Assembly (NCBI GenBank): GCA_036378295.1
Contig: DASUWS010000107.1
Coordinates: 1-21,383 of the forward strand
Length of the DNA: 21,383 nucleotides
Source of the DNA: DAHUXT01 sp036378295
GTDB lineage: Bacteria; Chloroflexota; Ktedonobacteria; Ktedonobacterales; JADMIN01
Direction: 5' to 3'
Positions 14,263-21,358 of the stretch are shown here, one piece after another. Below the pieces are notes generated by a model, which was given only the letters and a program-made list of their open reading frames with translations, was not told where the DNA came from and searched no databases. Both the position numbers and the translations under genes were made by a program. Position 1 is the first letter of the stretch. Each line of letters starts with the position of its first letter.

Positions 14263-14637
14263 GCGGTTGAGTGGCTCCTCAGGGATGCTAGCCCCGTCAG
14301 TGATCCCTGGGTTCACGCTGCGCTCACACAGGTGGACTCACCCGGCGGGGGAAACCGAACGAAACAAACGAAACAACGGATTGTGTGTGGCGGGTTACGT
14401 CAGTGGCCCGGTGTTGGTGTTTTGTGTTTGGAAGTAATCAGCAGCGGACGTTCTTCATTGGGGGCAGAGCATGGGTGCCTCCGTGCCCTGCATTCTATGC
14501 CGCGAGGAGGGAACGATGCAAGGCCGCCACATTCCAGGGCGGGATGTGGCGGCGGTGTCATGATGAAGTAGCGGGGTGCGCACGGGACGCAACAGCGCCG
14601 CGACGCCTCGTTTCCAGCCGCTTCTCTACTCGTCTCG
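14263..14637. other. Intergenic region upstream of the MoxR-VWA operon
   Basis: This 375-base stretch lies between the DUF4190-like gene and the ATPase gene, with no convincing gene inside. It holds a 9-bp inverted repeat (CCGCCACAT at 14524-14532, ATGTGGCGG at 14544-14552, loop 11). It also has a 9-bp tandem repeat AACGAAACA (14358-14375). No clear sigma-70 promoter for the ATPase gene is visible on the minus strand, so its regulation cannot be read here. If the start is the GTG at 14316, the 5' edge of this region is coding. Confidence 0.5.
14524..14552. repeat. 9-bp inverted repeat upstream of the MoxR-like gene
   Basis: CCGCCACAT and ATGTGGCGG pair perfectly around an 11-base spacer, with partial pairing possible inside. 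It stands 86 bases after the DUF4190-like stop and more than 250 bases before the ATPase start. There is no T-run, so a terminator is uncertain; an operator or structured leader is also possible. Confidence 0.45.
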
Positions 14638-15150
14638 TCAGGAAGGGTACGTTGCCAGTGAGATGACGTTGAGCAGAATCCACAGGGCGGTAATGATCAC
14701 CGTGAGGCCAATGCTAATCGACGACAGGACAATGCCTGTGACTGCCATGCCATGCCGGGTGACGGATTTGCGGCTCACGATGCCCAAGACCAGGCCGACG
14801 ATGCCCGTAACCAACCCAATGAGTTGCAGACACGGGATGATTGCGCAGACGATAGCGACAATTCCCAGGACGAGCGCGGCAACCGCCTGGCCAGCGCCTG
14901 GATCTGGCGGCGCGGCTACAACATAGGGATACGGTGCGGGCTGCACGTAGATATTGGGCGCCCCATACACCGGAGGCACCGGAGCGGCAGGGGGCTGTCC
15001 CTGGGTGGGTTGATAGGGCGTCGCGCCGTATGGGGGAGGCGGCGGGTAGGCGCTGGACGATTGATAGCCCGGATAGGATGGGTCCGGGGACTGCTCTGGC
15101 CACGGCTGACTCTGCCCAGGAAAGCTGCCATACGGCGGCTGGCTGCTCAT
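14638..15150 (-). CDS. DUF4190-like membrane protein with Pro/Tyr-rich N-terminus
   Basis: This 170-aa protein has a disordered N-terminal half of about 85 residues rich in Pro, Tyr, Gln and Ser (for example AYPPPPPYGATPY). Hydrophobic segments follow near 88-107, 109-126 and 137-163. The pattern with a GIVSRKSVTRHGMAVTGIVL turn is typical of DUF4190 or related small membrane domains. The function of the family is not established. The ATG at 15150 has CAGGAG with AGGAG eight bases away, a good start. A candidate extended -10 (TGGTATACT on the minus strand) lies about 125 bases upstream. It stands between the DksA-like gene and the MoxR-VWA pair. The antisense frames are shadows. Confidence 0.85.
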   Translation of the reverse strand: MSSQPPYGSFPGQSQPWPEQSPDPSYPGYQSSSAYPPPPPYGATPYQPTQGQPPAAPVPPVYGAPNIYVQPAPYPYVVAAPPDPGAGQAVAALVLGIVAIVCAIIPCLQLIGLVTGIVGLVLGIVSRKSVTRHGMAVTGIVLSSISIGLTVIITALWILLNVISLATYPS

Positions 15151-15272
15151 ACGATTCGCTCCTGATCCAGCTATCGATCCTCACGGGTCATGACGATGGC
15201 GTGACTGCGGCGAGACGATGGCGCGACACGGTCGTGCGACCTGGCTCGCCTGTGCCCTGGCGAGTTGGTGCA

Positions 15273-15281
15273 AGTATACCA
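15273..15281 (-). promoter_or_regulatory. Candidate extended -10 promoter for the DUF4190-like gene
   Basis: On the minus strand TGGTATACT fits an extended -10 (TGn plus TATACT). The -35 position holds only TCTGAT-like sequence. It predicts a leader of about 115 bases before the ATG at 15150. Confidence 0.4.
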
Positions 15282-15346
15282 TCTGGCTGCTAATGATCAG
15301 AACCGTCAGCAGGGGAGCGTATGGGTTCAGGCGAAGGGGAGTCAGT

Positions 15347-15676
15347 TCATACGTGCGCCTGATGCTCGTGAGGCATGCGGCCTGTGCAGGCCCAGCAGCG
15401 CGTGATGGCTGGCAACAGCGAGAGGTGGCGGCGCGAGAGCGGCTGCTGGCACACTTCACAGATGCCGTAGCTCCCCTGCGCGGCGCGGCGGAGCGCGTGT
15501 TGGGTGCGGCGCAGATCGTCGCGAAGGAGCTGGCGCAAGGCTCCCCGCATCACCGCGTCCTGGCTGTTGGCCGATGATTCTTCCAGGTCACACAACGCCA
15601 GTAGCAAGGCTACGTGTTCTTGTTCGAGGCGGCTGATGGCGGTTGCCAGCGCCCGCGCCCGATTGCCCGGAATCAC
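15347..15676 (-). CDS. DksA/TraR-type C4 zinc-finger protein
   Basis: This is a 110-aa protein from the GTG at 15676. A helical N-terminal half (RALATAISRLEQEHVALLLAL) has a second helix after it, as in the DksA coiled coil but shorter. The C-terminal zinc finger is C-E-V-C, then about 17 residues, then C-W-A-C, matching the DksA/TraR C4 pattern. DksA-type proteins bind in the RNA polymerase secondary channel and modulate initiation; whether this short form does so is inferred from the family. Start: the frame is open to a GTG at 15781, but residues before the zinc part look unlike DksA. The GTG at 15676 overlaps the TGA of the upstream 87-aa gene as GTGA, so coupled translation is the better reading. 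The longer 145-aa form cannot be excluded because AAGGAG precedes the GTG at 15781. Confidence 0.75.
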   Translation of the reverse strand: MIPGNRARALATAISRLEQEHVALLLALCDLEESSANSQDAVMRGALRQLLRDDLRRTQHALRRAAQGSYGICEVCQQPLSRRHLSLLPAITRCWACTGRMPHEHQAHV

Positions 15677-15936
15677 GCGACGGCTGTTCGCGCCGCGTAT
15701 GCTATAGCTCGCTGGACGGCGTTGATGGTCGTCCCCGCCTGTCGTACTGTCTGCCGAATGCTGATGCCCTCTGCGATCCACGCTGAATACTCCTTACCCT
15801 TCATCCCATGCGCACACTCACACTCCGATTCCCGTGCGGCTCTACCCGCTACAACGAAGGCGGCGGCATCTGGGAACGCCATCCCCTCAAAGTCGTCCCC
15901 ACAGTGGTCCTTATGTTGCCGCCAGTGTCGCGTCAT
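15673..15936 (-). CDS. Small protein of unknown function, coupled to the DksA-like gene
   Basis: I do not recognise a family in this 87-aa protein. The ATG at 15936 has an excellent ribosome site (GGAGG, seven bases upstream), better than any site in the DksA-like frame. Its TGA shares two bases with the GTG of the DksA-like gene (GTGA), a common sign of translational coupling. The C-terminal part (about 52-80, AEGISIRQTVRQAGTTINAV) resembles a resolvase-type helix-turn-helix. This is a weak resemblance seen by eye. The N-terminal half holds His and Cys residues (RHWRQHKDHC near 3-12; CECAH near 39-43) that could bind a metal. It could be a small DNA-binding regulator. If instead the 145-aa DksA form is real, this frame is a shadow for 108 bases. 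Confidence 0.45.
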   Translation of the reverse strand: MTRHWRQHKDHCGDDFEGMAFPDAAAFVVAGRAARESECECAHGMKGKEYSAWIAEGISIRQTVRQAGTTINAVQRAIAYAARTAVA

Positions 15937-16170
15937 CTGGAAACCTCCAGAGACCTTCAGATTGGTGGCGACAACAGGGAGCGGCCATCACAGGAACAAG
16001 CAGGAGTCATACCGTCGCGATGCGGTGGCGCTGGGGCGATGCGTGTGGGGGCATTCAGCCCAGAGCAACGACGCGAAGGTCGCGCAGGCACATCAATGCA
16101 CATCCTGGACCACGCCTGTCTCATCCCGAAGTCACCCCAAGTCACCTCCATGCGCCGCCGCCTCGTCCGT

Positions 16171-16200
16171 TTGACAGGTTTTTCTTACTGCGCCTATACT
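16171..16200 (+). promoter_or_regulatory. Strong sigma-70-type promoter for grpE-dnaJ
   Basis: TTGACA (16171-16176) is a perfect -35 hexamer. TATACT (16195-16200) matches the -10 consensus at five of six positions. The spacing is 18 bases. This is the best promoter in the window. The predicted start is near 16207, giving a leader of about 146 bases before grpE. Confidence 0.8.
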
Positions 16201-16202
16201 GC

Positions 16203-16214
16203 CACTAGATAGTG
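16203..16214 (+). promoter_or_regulatory. Palindrome at the grpE transcription start, possible operator
   Basis: CACTA-GA-TAGTG is a perfect inverted repeat with a 2-base centre lying over the predicted +1 of the grpE promoter. A repressor bound there would block RNA polymerase. The arms share the CACT core of the HrcA CIRCE site, but lack its 9-base arms and 9-base spacer, so HrcA is not implied. The regulator is unknown. Confidence 0.4.
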
Positions 16215-16293
16215 CTGGTAACATGGGCCAGGAATTGGCTTCCGCGCATGATTCTCCGCGACGATTCCGGCGCGGATCATGGGCATTTCGAGC

Positions 16294-16320
16294 CTCGCAT
16301 AGCTCGCATAGAATGCATAG
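16294..16320 (+). repeat. Three 9-bp tandem copies in the grpE leader
   Basis: CTCGCATAG occurs twice (16294-16302, 16303-16311) and is followed by AATGCATAG (16312-16320). It lies just before the grpE ribosome site. A hairpin with arms ATGAT..CCGCG / CGCGG..ATCAT (16248-16280, TCT bulge) precedes it. Together they make a structured leader of unknown role. Confidence 0.55.
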
Positions 16321-16352
16321 AGAACACGCGATAGCAGCAGATGAGGATGGGC

Positions 16353-16913
16353 ATGACAAGACAGAACGACGACGCGCGCCACGAGAATGCGATGGAAGCC
16401 GAGGAGCAGCCGGCTCAGACTCAGGCTGATACCCCCAGTCGCAGCGATGACCTGCAGGCGGCGCTCGCGGCGGCACGCGCCGAAGCGGAGCAATACAAGG
16501 ATAAGTTTCTCCGGGAATACGCGGAGCGCGAGAACTTCCGCAAGCGCCAGGAGCGCGTAATGCTCGACCGCGAGCGTCGTGCCAAGCGTGAGGTGCTCCT
16601 GGGTGTGTTGGACGCACTCGATAATGTAGACCGCGCCGTGGCTCATCAGGAGACGATGGACCGGGAGGGGCTACAACAGGTGGTGCGTATGCTGCAATGG
16701 CAGCTCAATGAGTTGCTGAAGAACGAAGGGCTTTCGGTCGTTCCTACGATCGGTGAGCCATTCGATCCTTACGTCCACGAAGCTATCGAGCAGGTGCCAT
16801 CGGATACGTATCAGGAGGGAACCGTGGTCGAGGAAGTGCGTAAGGGATATAGGCAGGGCGATGAAACGCTCCGCCCGGCACGGGTGAAGGTGAGCTCGGG
16901 CGAGTCGGCCTGA
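16353..16913 (+). CDS. grpE: GrpE, nucleotide exchange factor for DnaK
   Basis: This cytosolic cochaperone releases ADP from DnaK so that it can rebind ATP. It has 186 residues from the ATG at 16353 (190 from 16341). The N-terminus is a charged tail, followed by a long coiled-coil helix (about 35-90) with YKDKFLREYAERENFRKRQERV, the typical GrpE dimer stalk. Next are a four-helix bundle and the beta wing, with EGLSVVPTIGEPFDPYVHEAI and the terminal GYRQGDETLRPARVKVS, which match the family signature. Start choice: three in-frame ATGs lie at 16341, 16347 and 16353; only the last has AGGA at five bases, so I prefer it. dnaJ starts 28 bases after the stop. dnaK is not beside it, so the partner is encoded elsewhere. 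Confidence 0.95.
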   Translation: MTRQNDDARHENAMEAEEQPAQTQADTPSRSDDLQAALAAARAEAEQYKDKFLREYAERENFRKRQERVMLDRERRAKREVLLGVLDALDNVDRAVAHQETMDREGLQQVVRMLQWQLNELLKNEGLSVVPTIGEPFDPYVHEAIEQVPSDTYQEGTVVEEVRKGYRQGDETLRPARVKVSSGESA

Positions 16914-16941
16914 GCAATTACTGGTGCGGCGGTAGAATCGC

Positions 16942-17946
16942 ATGGACTCGAAAGACTATTACAAGATTCTCGGCGTGAGCAAATCGGCAAACACTGAGGA
17001 TATCAAGAAGGCGTACCGTAAGCTGGCGCGCAAATATCACCCGGACGTCAATCCGGGTGATAAAGCTGCCGAGACACGCTTCAAGGAAATCAATGAGGCC
17101 TACGAGGTGCTTTCCGACCCGGAGAAACGGCGGAAGTACGATTCGCCGGGCCTCCAGGATATCTTTGGCAACGGCGGGAGCGCGGGCACACGCGGCCGTA
17201 CAACCGTGCCGCCGGATTGGGCTGACCCGACGGGCTTCTCGGACTTCTTCGAGACGCTCTTTGGCCAGCGTGGAAGGCGGTCCTCCACAGATACTGGCAC
17301 GCGCGCAAACACCGGCCGCCGTACCGCTACCCCGCCGCAGCAGGGCGAGAACATCGAGCAACCCATCGAAATCTCCCTGCGCGACGCCTACTCGGGCACG
17401 ACGCGCACATTCACCGTCGAAGTGACCGAACCCTGTCCGACGTGCCAGGGCACCGGTTTCATCGGCACGCGCGTCTGCGCCACCTGTGGCGGCACTGGCA
17501 CTCTCAGCCGCACGCGCAGACTGGAAGTGCAAATCCCGCCGGGAGTTGATACTGGCTCGCGGGTACGGGTAGCGGGCGCGGGGCAGCCAGGTACAGGCGG
17601 CGGGCCGGCTGGCGACCTCTTTCTGCTGGTCACGATGACGCCTGATCCCATGTTCGAGCGCAAAAGTGACGATCTGCTGACCGAGGTGCAGGTGCCGCTG
17701 ACGCTCGCGGTGCTGGGGGGCGAGGTACCGGTGCCAACGATCGAGGGCAAACGCGTGCTGCTCACCATCCCGCCCGAAACGCAGAACGGACAGACATTCC
17801 GTCTGGCGGGCAAAGGCATGCCCAGGCGACGCGAGGGCGGCTACGGCAATCTGCTGGTGCGGGTGCAGGTCGTCTTGCCCCAGCGCCTCAGTTCCCAGGA
17901 GAAGCAGCTTTTCGAGCAGCTCGCTCAGTTACGTCCCACGGCCTGA
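16942..17946 (+). CDS. dnaJ: DnaJ-family cochaperone with a half zinc finger
   Basis: This 334-aa Hsp40 stimulates DnaK ATPase and delivers substrates. The J domain (about 3-68) includes YKILGVSKSA and the essential HPD at 33-35. The linker (about 70-135) is short on classic Gly/Phe repeats but has PTGFSDFFETLFGQRG. The C-terminal substrate domains begin at IEISLRDAYSGT (142-153). The zinc region keeps only two CxxCxGxG motifs (C165/C168 and C179/C182), enough for one zinc site, against four motifs in E. coli DnaJ. The C-terminal half (LRVQVVLP-like end) is otherwise normal. It is therefore between type I DnaJ and zinc-less CbpA. The start ATG has a weak GGCGG-type site and follows grpE by 28 bases. 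Name by family; equivalence to the main DnaJ of the cell is not certain. Confidence 0.92.
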   Translation: MDSKDYYKILGVSKSANTEDIKKAYRKLARKYHPDVNPGDKAAETRFKEINEAYEVLSDPEKRRKYDSPGLQDIFGNGGSAGTRGRTTVPPDWADPTGFSDFFETLFGQRGRRSSTDTGTRANTGRRTATPPQQGENIEQPIEISLRDAYSGTTRTFTVEVTEPCPTCQGTGFIGTRVCATCGGTGTLSRTRRLEVQIPPGVDTGSRVRVAGAGQPGTGGGPAGDLFLLVTMTPDPMFERKSDDLLTEVQVPLTLAVLGGEVPVPTIEGKRVLLTIPPETQNGQTFRLAGKGMPRRREGGYGNLLVRVQVVLPQRLSSQEKQLFEQLAQLRPTA

Positions 17947-18035
17947 CGCCTGCCATCGCCTGCCGACGCATGCCGACACCGATGGGCACGCGTTGCTTGC
18001 CATGTGCACTGCCATCCGTGGGCCGTTTGTGGGCC

Positions 18036-18062
18036 GCCCGCCTTCCGTGAAACGAGGCGGGC
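18036..18062 (+). terminator. Probable terminator after dnaJ
   Basis: A perfect 8-bp inverted repeat (GCCCGCCT at 18036-18043, AGGCGGGC at 18055-18062) has an 11-base loop. The following sequence (GCTTCGTATTGTG) is only moderately T-rich. It lies 90 bases after the dnaJ stop. Confidence 0.6.
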
Positions 18063-18130
18063 GCTTCGTATTGTGATAGGCATGTGATATACACGGACAA
18101 TCGGGCCACAAGATATTGTGCAATCCGCGC

Positions 18131-18136
18131 TATAAT
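18131..18136 (+). promoter_or_regulatory. Candidate -10 box for korA-korB
   Basis: A perfect TATAAT lies downstream of the dnaJ terminator. No TTGACA-like hexamer is found 16-18 bases upstream (ACAAGA is there), so an activator may be needed. The predicted start is near 18143. A second, weaker extended -10 (TGATATACA) is at 18085-18093. Confidence 0.45.
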
Positions 18137-18402
18137 ACTATGGTAGTTGGCATATCGGGCGATGATTCGGCTGTGGCGCTCTTCAGGCGGAATAATCTCC
18201 CCGTTCGTACACGTCATGTGCGCGATGTCGCGCAAGACACACCGCAGCTACGAACTCGCGGCAGCGTTTTCATCTTTCATCTCTTCTTTGCAGGAAACGG
18301 AACGCCGCAGGCGAAACTGGCCGTGGGTCGGAATGCGCGATAGCTTACATCGGACACGGGAGCGTCCGGGCAGCAAAGAAAGGCAGAAAGGCAGCCTCAT
18401 AG

Positions 18403-20235
18403 ATGAGTAGTAGCGTGCAGAGTGGCCCGCGGGTCACCGATATTCAAGATAGCCCTGCGGGGATAAATAACTTCGTCATCGTGGCTGCGACCATCAACGG
18501 CTCGGGCAGCCAGACCGCGAATAATTGCCTTCTCCGTGCACTCTTCAAAATGGGCATCCCGGTAACTGGCAAGAATCTCTTCCCTTCTAATATTCAAGGT
18601 TTGCCGACCTGGTTCCAGATTCGTCTCAGTGAAGAGGGCTTCGTCGGACGCCGCGATACGTGCGAGGTTCTGGTGGCGTTGAATCGCAATACCGTCGCCG
18701 AGGATATTGCCAAGGTTACTCCGGGTGGAGTGGTCATCCTTCCCAGCGAATGGAAGTACCCTGAAGAGCGCGCCGACGTGACCTATTACACCCTTCCCGT
18801 ACAGCAGATGGCCAAGGATTCCGGCGCAAACGCGGACCTGCGCCCGTATGTCGCCAATATGGCCTATGTGGGCGCGCTGACGGAGCTGCTCGGCATCGAC
18901 GTGGATGAGATCGAGGCCGCGCTGATGAACCACTTCGGCGGCAAGCGCAAGGCGGTTGATCTCAACTTTGGCGTTGTCAAGGCAGCCATCGAATACACGC
19001 GGGCAAACATCACCAAGCGCGATCCGTTCCGGGTGCAGCGGTCGAACAAGACCGCGGGCAAGATCCTGATCAACGGCAATTCGGCTGGCGGGATGGGCGC
19101 GGTCTTCGGCGGATTTACCGTAGCCGCCTGGTATCCGATCACTCCCTCAACCAGCCTGATCGACGCGCTGACGGAGTACGCGAAGCACCTTCGGGTGGAC
19201 CAGGATACGGGTGAGCGCAAGTACACTATTGTCCAGGCCGAAGACGAGATTGCCGCGATAGGGATGGTGGTCGGCGCGGGCTGGGCAGGCGCGCGGGCTA
19301 TGACCTCAACCTCCGGGCCGGGCCTCTCGCTGATGACCGAATATGCTGGCTTCGCCTACTTCGCTGAAGTGCCAGCGGTCATCTGGGATATTCAGCGCAT
19401 GGGACCCAGCACCGGCCTGCCGACGCGCACCTCACAAGGCGACGTGCTAATGGCCTACTACCTTGGCCACGGCGATACCCGCCACGTGGTGCTGCTCCCG
19501 GCGAAGATGGAAGAATGCTTCGAGAGCGGCTGGCGGGCCTTCGATCTGGCCGAGCGACTGCAGACGCCGGTCTTTGTGCTGAGCGATCTCGATCTCGGCA
19601 TGAATCTCTGGATGAGCGAGCCGTTTACCTATCCCGAGAAGCCGTTTGATCGCGGCAAGGTGCTGAGCGCTGAGGAGCTTACCCAACGGGGCGGCTTCAA
19701 CCGCTATGAAGATGTGGATGGCGACGGCATCCCCTATCGCACGATACCGGGCACGGATAGTCCGTTGGCGGCCTACTTCACCCGTGGCAGCGGCCACAAC
19801 GCCGAGGCGCAATACACCGAGCGCGCGGATGAGTGGCAGGCGAATCTGGAGCGGCTACACCGGAAGTTCGAGTATGCACGCACGATTGTGCCGAAGCCTG
19901 TCCTCGATGAGGTCGCGGGCGCCGAGATCGGCATCATCTCGTATGGCTCGAACGATTCGGCCATTGCCGAGGCGAGGAGCATGCTGGCGGGACGGGGCAT
20001 CCAGACGAGCTACCTGCGCCTGCGCGCGCTCCCGACCACCGAAGAATACCAGCAGTTTGTTGCCCGCTATCCGCGGCTGTATGTGGTCGAGAATAACTTC
20101 GACGGGCAAATGGCGAAGATCCTCCAGACGGAGGCACCCGCCTACGCTGCGCATCTGAAATCGGTCAACCAGTGCGATGGCCTGCCTCTGACGGGCCGCT
20201 GGATCGCACAGTCCATTCTCGAGCAGGAGCGATAA
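18403..20235 (+). CDS. korA: 2-oxoacid:ferredoxin oxidoreductase, gamma-alpha fusion subunit
   Basis: This 610-aa subunit works with the next gene to convert a 2-oxoacid plus CoA and oxidised ferredoxin into acyl-CoA, CO2 and reduced ferredoxin, with thiamine diphosphate. The gamma domain (about 20-200) starts INGSGSQTANN (31-41). The alpha domain (about 218-600) has the YPITPST motif (244-250), the QAEDEIAAIG segment with the cofactor-activating Glu region (279-287), and TSGPGLSL (303-310). Gamma-alpha fusion and size match the oxygen-tolerant 2-oxoglutarate enzyme KorA of Mycobacterium (about 650 aa). The substrate is probably 2-oxoglutarate but not proven. The ATG at 18403 has only a weak ribosome site. 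The korB ATG follows three bases after the stop. The enzyme may replace or bypass 2-oxoglutarate dehydrogenase in the TCA cycle. Confidence 0.93.
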   Translation: MSSSVQSGPRVTDIQDSPAGINNFVIVAATINGSGSQTANNCLLRALFKMGIPVTGKNLFPSNIQGLPTWFQIRLSEEGFVGRRDTCEVLVALNRNTVAEDIAKVTPGGVVILPSEWKYPEERADVTYYTLPVQQMAKDSGANADLRPYVANMAYVGALTELLGIDVDEIEAALMNHFGGKRKAVDLNFGVVKAAIEYTRANITKRDPFRVQRSNKTAGKILINGNSAGGMGAVFGGFTVAAWYPITPSTSLIDALTEYAKHLRVDQDTGERKYTIVQAEDEIAAIGMVVGAGWAGARAMTSTSGPGLSLMTEYAGFAYFAEVPAVIWDIQRMGPSTGLPTRTSQGDVLMAYYLGHGDTRHVVLLPAKMEECFESGWRAFDLAERLQTPVFVLSDLDLGMNLWMSEPFTYPEKPFDRGKVLSAEELTQRGGFNRYEDVDGDGIPYRTIPGTDSPLAAYFTRGSGHNAEAQYTERADEWQANLERLHRKFEYARTIVPKPVLDEVAGAEIGIISYGSNDSAIAEARSMLAGRGIQTSYLRLRALPTTEEYQQFVARYPRLYVVENNFDGQMAKILQTEAPAYAAHLKSVNQCDGLPLTGRWIAQSILEQER

Positions 20236-20238
20236 ACG

Positions 20239-21279
20239 ATGGCAATCCAGGAACCTCCGGCCCAGGGCACGAACCTGATCGGCCTGACACGCAACGACTA
20301 CAAAGGGCGCCCATCGACGCTCTGTAAGGGCTGCGGGCACGACTCGATCTCGGCGCGCATTATCTCTGTCGCCTACGATCTCTCCCTCGAGCCCACCCAG
20401 GTCATCAAGCTGAGCGGTATTGGCTGCTCCAGTAAGACGCCTGCCTACTTCCTCAATCAGTCGCACGGCTTCAACGGGCTGCACGGGCGCATGCCCTCGA
20501 TGGCCACGGGGGCGCTGCTGGCCAACCACACCCTCAAGGCAGTTGGCATCAGCGGCGACGGCGATACCGGCAGCATCGGCCTCGGCCAGTACATCCACAT
20601 GATGCGCCGCAATGTGCCGGTGGTTTATATCATCGAGAACAATGGCGTCTACGGCCTGACGAAGGGCCAGTTCTCCGCCACCGCCGACGAGGGCCAGAAG
20701 CTCAAGTATGCTGGCCTGAACGAGCTTCCGCCGATTGATGTCTGCATGGAGGCGCTCATCGCGGACTGTGGCTTCGTGGCACGGTCGTTCGCTGGCGACC
20801 CGCGACAGGTGGAGGCACTACTGAAGGCGGCGCTCAGCCATCGCGGAACGGCGGTGCTCGATATCATCAGCCCGTGCGTCTCCTTCAACGACCACGAAGA
20901 CTCCACCAAGAGCTACGCATGGGGCAAGTCGCACGAGGAGGTCGTCTCGGACTTCAGCTTCATTCCCTTCCGCCAGGAAATTTCCGTGGACTATGACGAG
21001 GGCCAATCCGCTGATGTAACGATGCACGATGGCTCGATCATCCGTCTCAAGAAGGTCGACGACAGCCATGACCCGCGTGATCGCATGGCCGCAATGCGTC
21101 TGCTGGAAGATGCCAAGGAGAAGCAGGAGTTCATCACTGGCCTGATCTACATCAACGAAGAGCGCCCATCGCTCACCGAGCTTGAGCGCCTGCCTGAGAC
21201 GCCACTGGCGCGCATGACGCAGGAGAAGCTCCGCCCATCTCGCGACGCGCTGGACGCGCTGATGAGAGACATGATGTAG
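20239..21279 (+). CDS. korB: 2-oxoacid:ferredoxin oxidoreductase, beta subunit
   Basis: This 346-aa thiamine diphosphate-binding subunit forms the active complex with KorA. It has the TPP motif from GDGDTGSIGLGQ (106-117) to IIENNGVYGLTKGQFS (131-146), which binds the pyrophosphate and its Mg2+. Four cysteines, C29 and C32 (STLCKGCGHD), C63 (GIGCSSK) and C213 (ISPCVSF), are at the positions expected for a [4Fe-4S] cluster. KorB of Mycobacterium is of similar size (about 370 aa). The ATG at 20239 follows the korA stop by three bases. Its ribosome site (CAGGAG) lies inside the end of korA, nine bases away, so the two are translated together. No separate ferredoxin gene follows in this window. 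It is closed by a long hairpin terminator. Confidence 0.93.
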   Translation: MAIQEPPAQGTNLIGLTRNDYKGRPSTLCKGCGHDSISARIISVAYDLSLEPTQVIKLSGIGCSSKTPAYFLNQSHGFNGLHGRMPSMATGALLANHTLKAVGISGDGDTGSIGLGQYIHMMRRNVPVVYIIENNGVYGLTKGQFSATADEGQKLKYAGLNELPPIDVCMEALIADCGFVARSFAGDPRQVEALLKAALSHRGTAVLDIISPCVSFNDHEDSTKSYAWGKSHEEVVSDFSFIPFRQEISVDYDEGQSADVTMHDGSIIRLKKVDDSHDPRDRMAAMRLLEDAKEKQEFITGLIYINEERPSLTELERLPETPLARMTQEKLRPSRDALDALMRDMM

Positions 21280-21321
21280 GGTTGTAGACAGCCGCTGTCA
21301 TTCGAGCACTGTGTTGCGTTG

Positions 21322-21358
21322 CGGGAGCCGATGGGGTATCACGCCTCGTCGGCTCCCG
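21322..21358 (+). terminator. Intrinsic terminator after korB
   Basis: A 15-bp stem (21322-21336 with 21344-21358, two G-U pairs) has the 7-base loop TATCACG. The outer ten pairs (CGGGAGCCGA/TCGGCTCCCG) are perfect. The tail TGTGTATATTCTCC is T-rich. It lies about 43 bases after the korB stop. Confidence 0.85.

Larger units (their letters stand above)
15937..16352. other. Divergent region between the 87-aa gene and grpE
   Basis: This 416-base stretch has no convincing gene. Its right half holds the grpE promoter (16171-16200), a CACTA/TAGTG palindrome at the predicted start site, a bulged hairpin (16248-16280) and three tandem 9-bp copies (16294-16320). The left half (15937-16165) should hold the promoter for the minus-strand 87-aa gene, but I see no good sigma-70 match there. 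No CIRCE element (TTAGCACTC-N9-GAGTGCTAA) is present. Confidence 0.55.
17947..18402 (+). other. Intergenic region and leader between dnaJ and korA
   Basis: This 456-base stretch has no convincing gene; the two short frames crossing it have no ribosome site or family resemblance. It holds the terminator-like hairpin at 18036-18062 and a TATAAT at 18131-18136. If that box is the promoter, korA has a leader of about 260 bases, long enough for a regulatory RNA. I do not recognise any riboswitch or T-box signature there. Confidence 0.5.

Noticed and set aside
13387..14571. Plus-strand frame of 394 codons opposite the MoxR-like gene
   Set aside because: It is antisense to an ATPase with intact Walker motifs; its composition reflects the complement only.
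16201..16220. CIRCE (HrcA) element before grpE
   Set aside because: The palindrome shares only a CACT core. Arm length and the 9-base spacer of CIRCE are absent.
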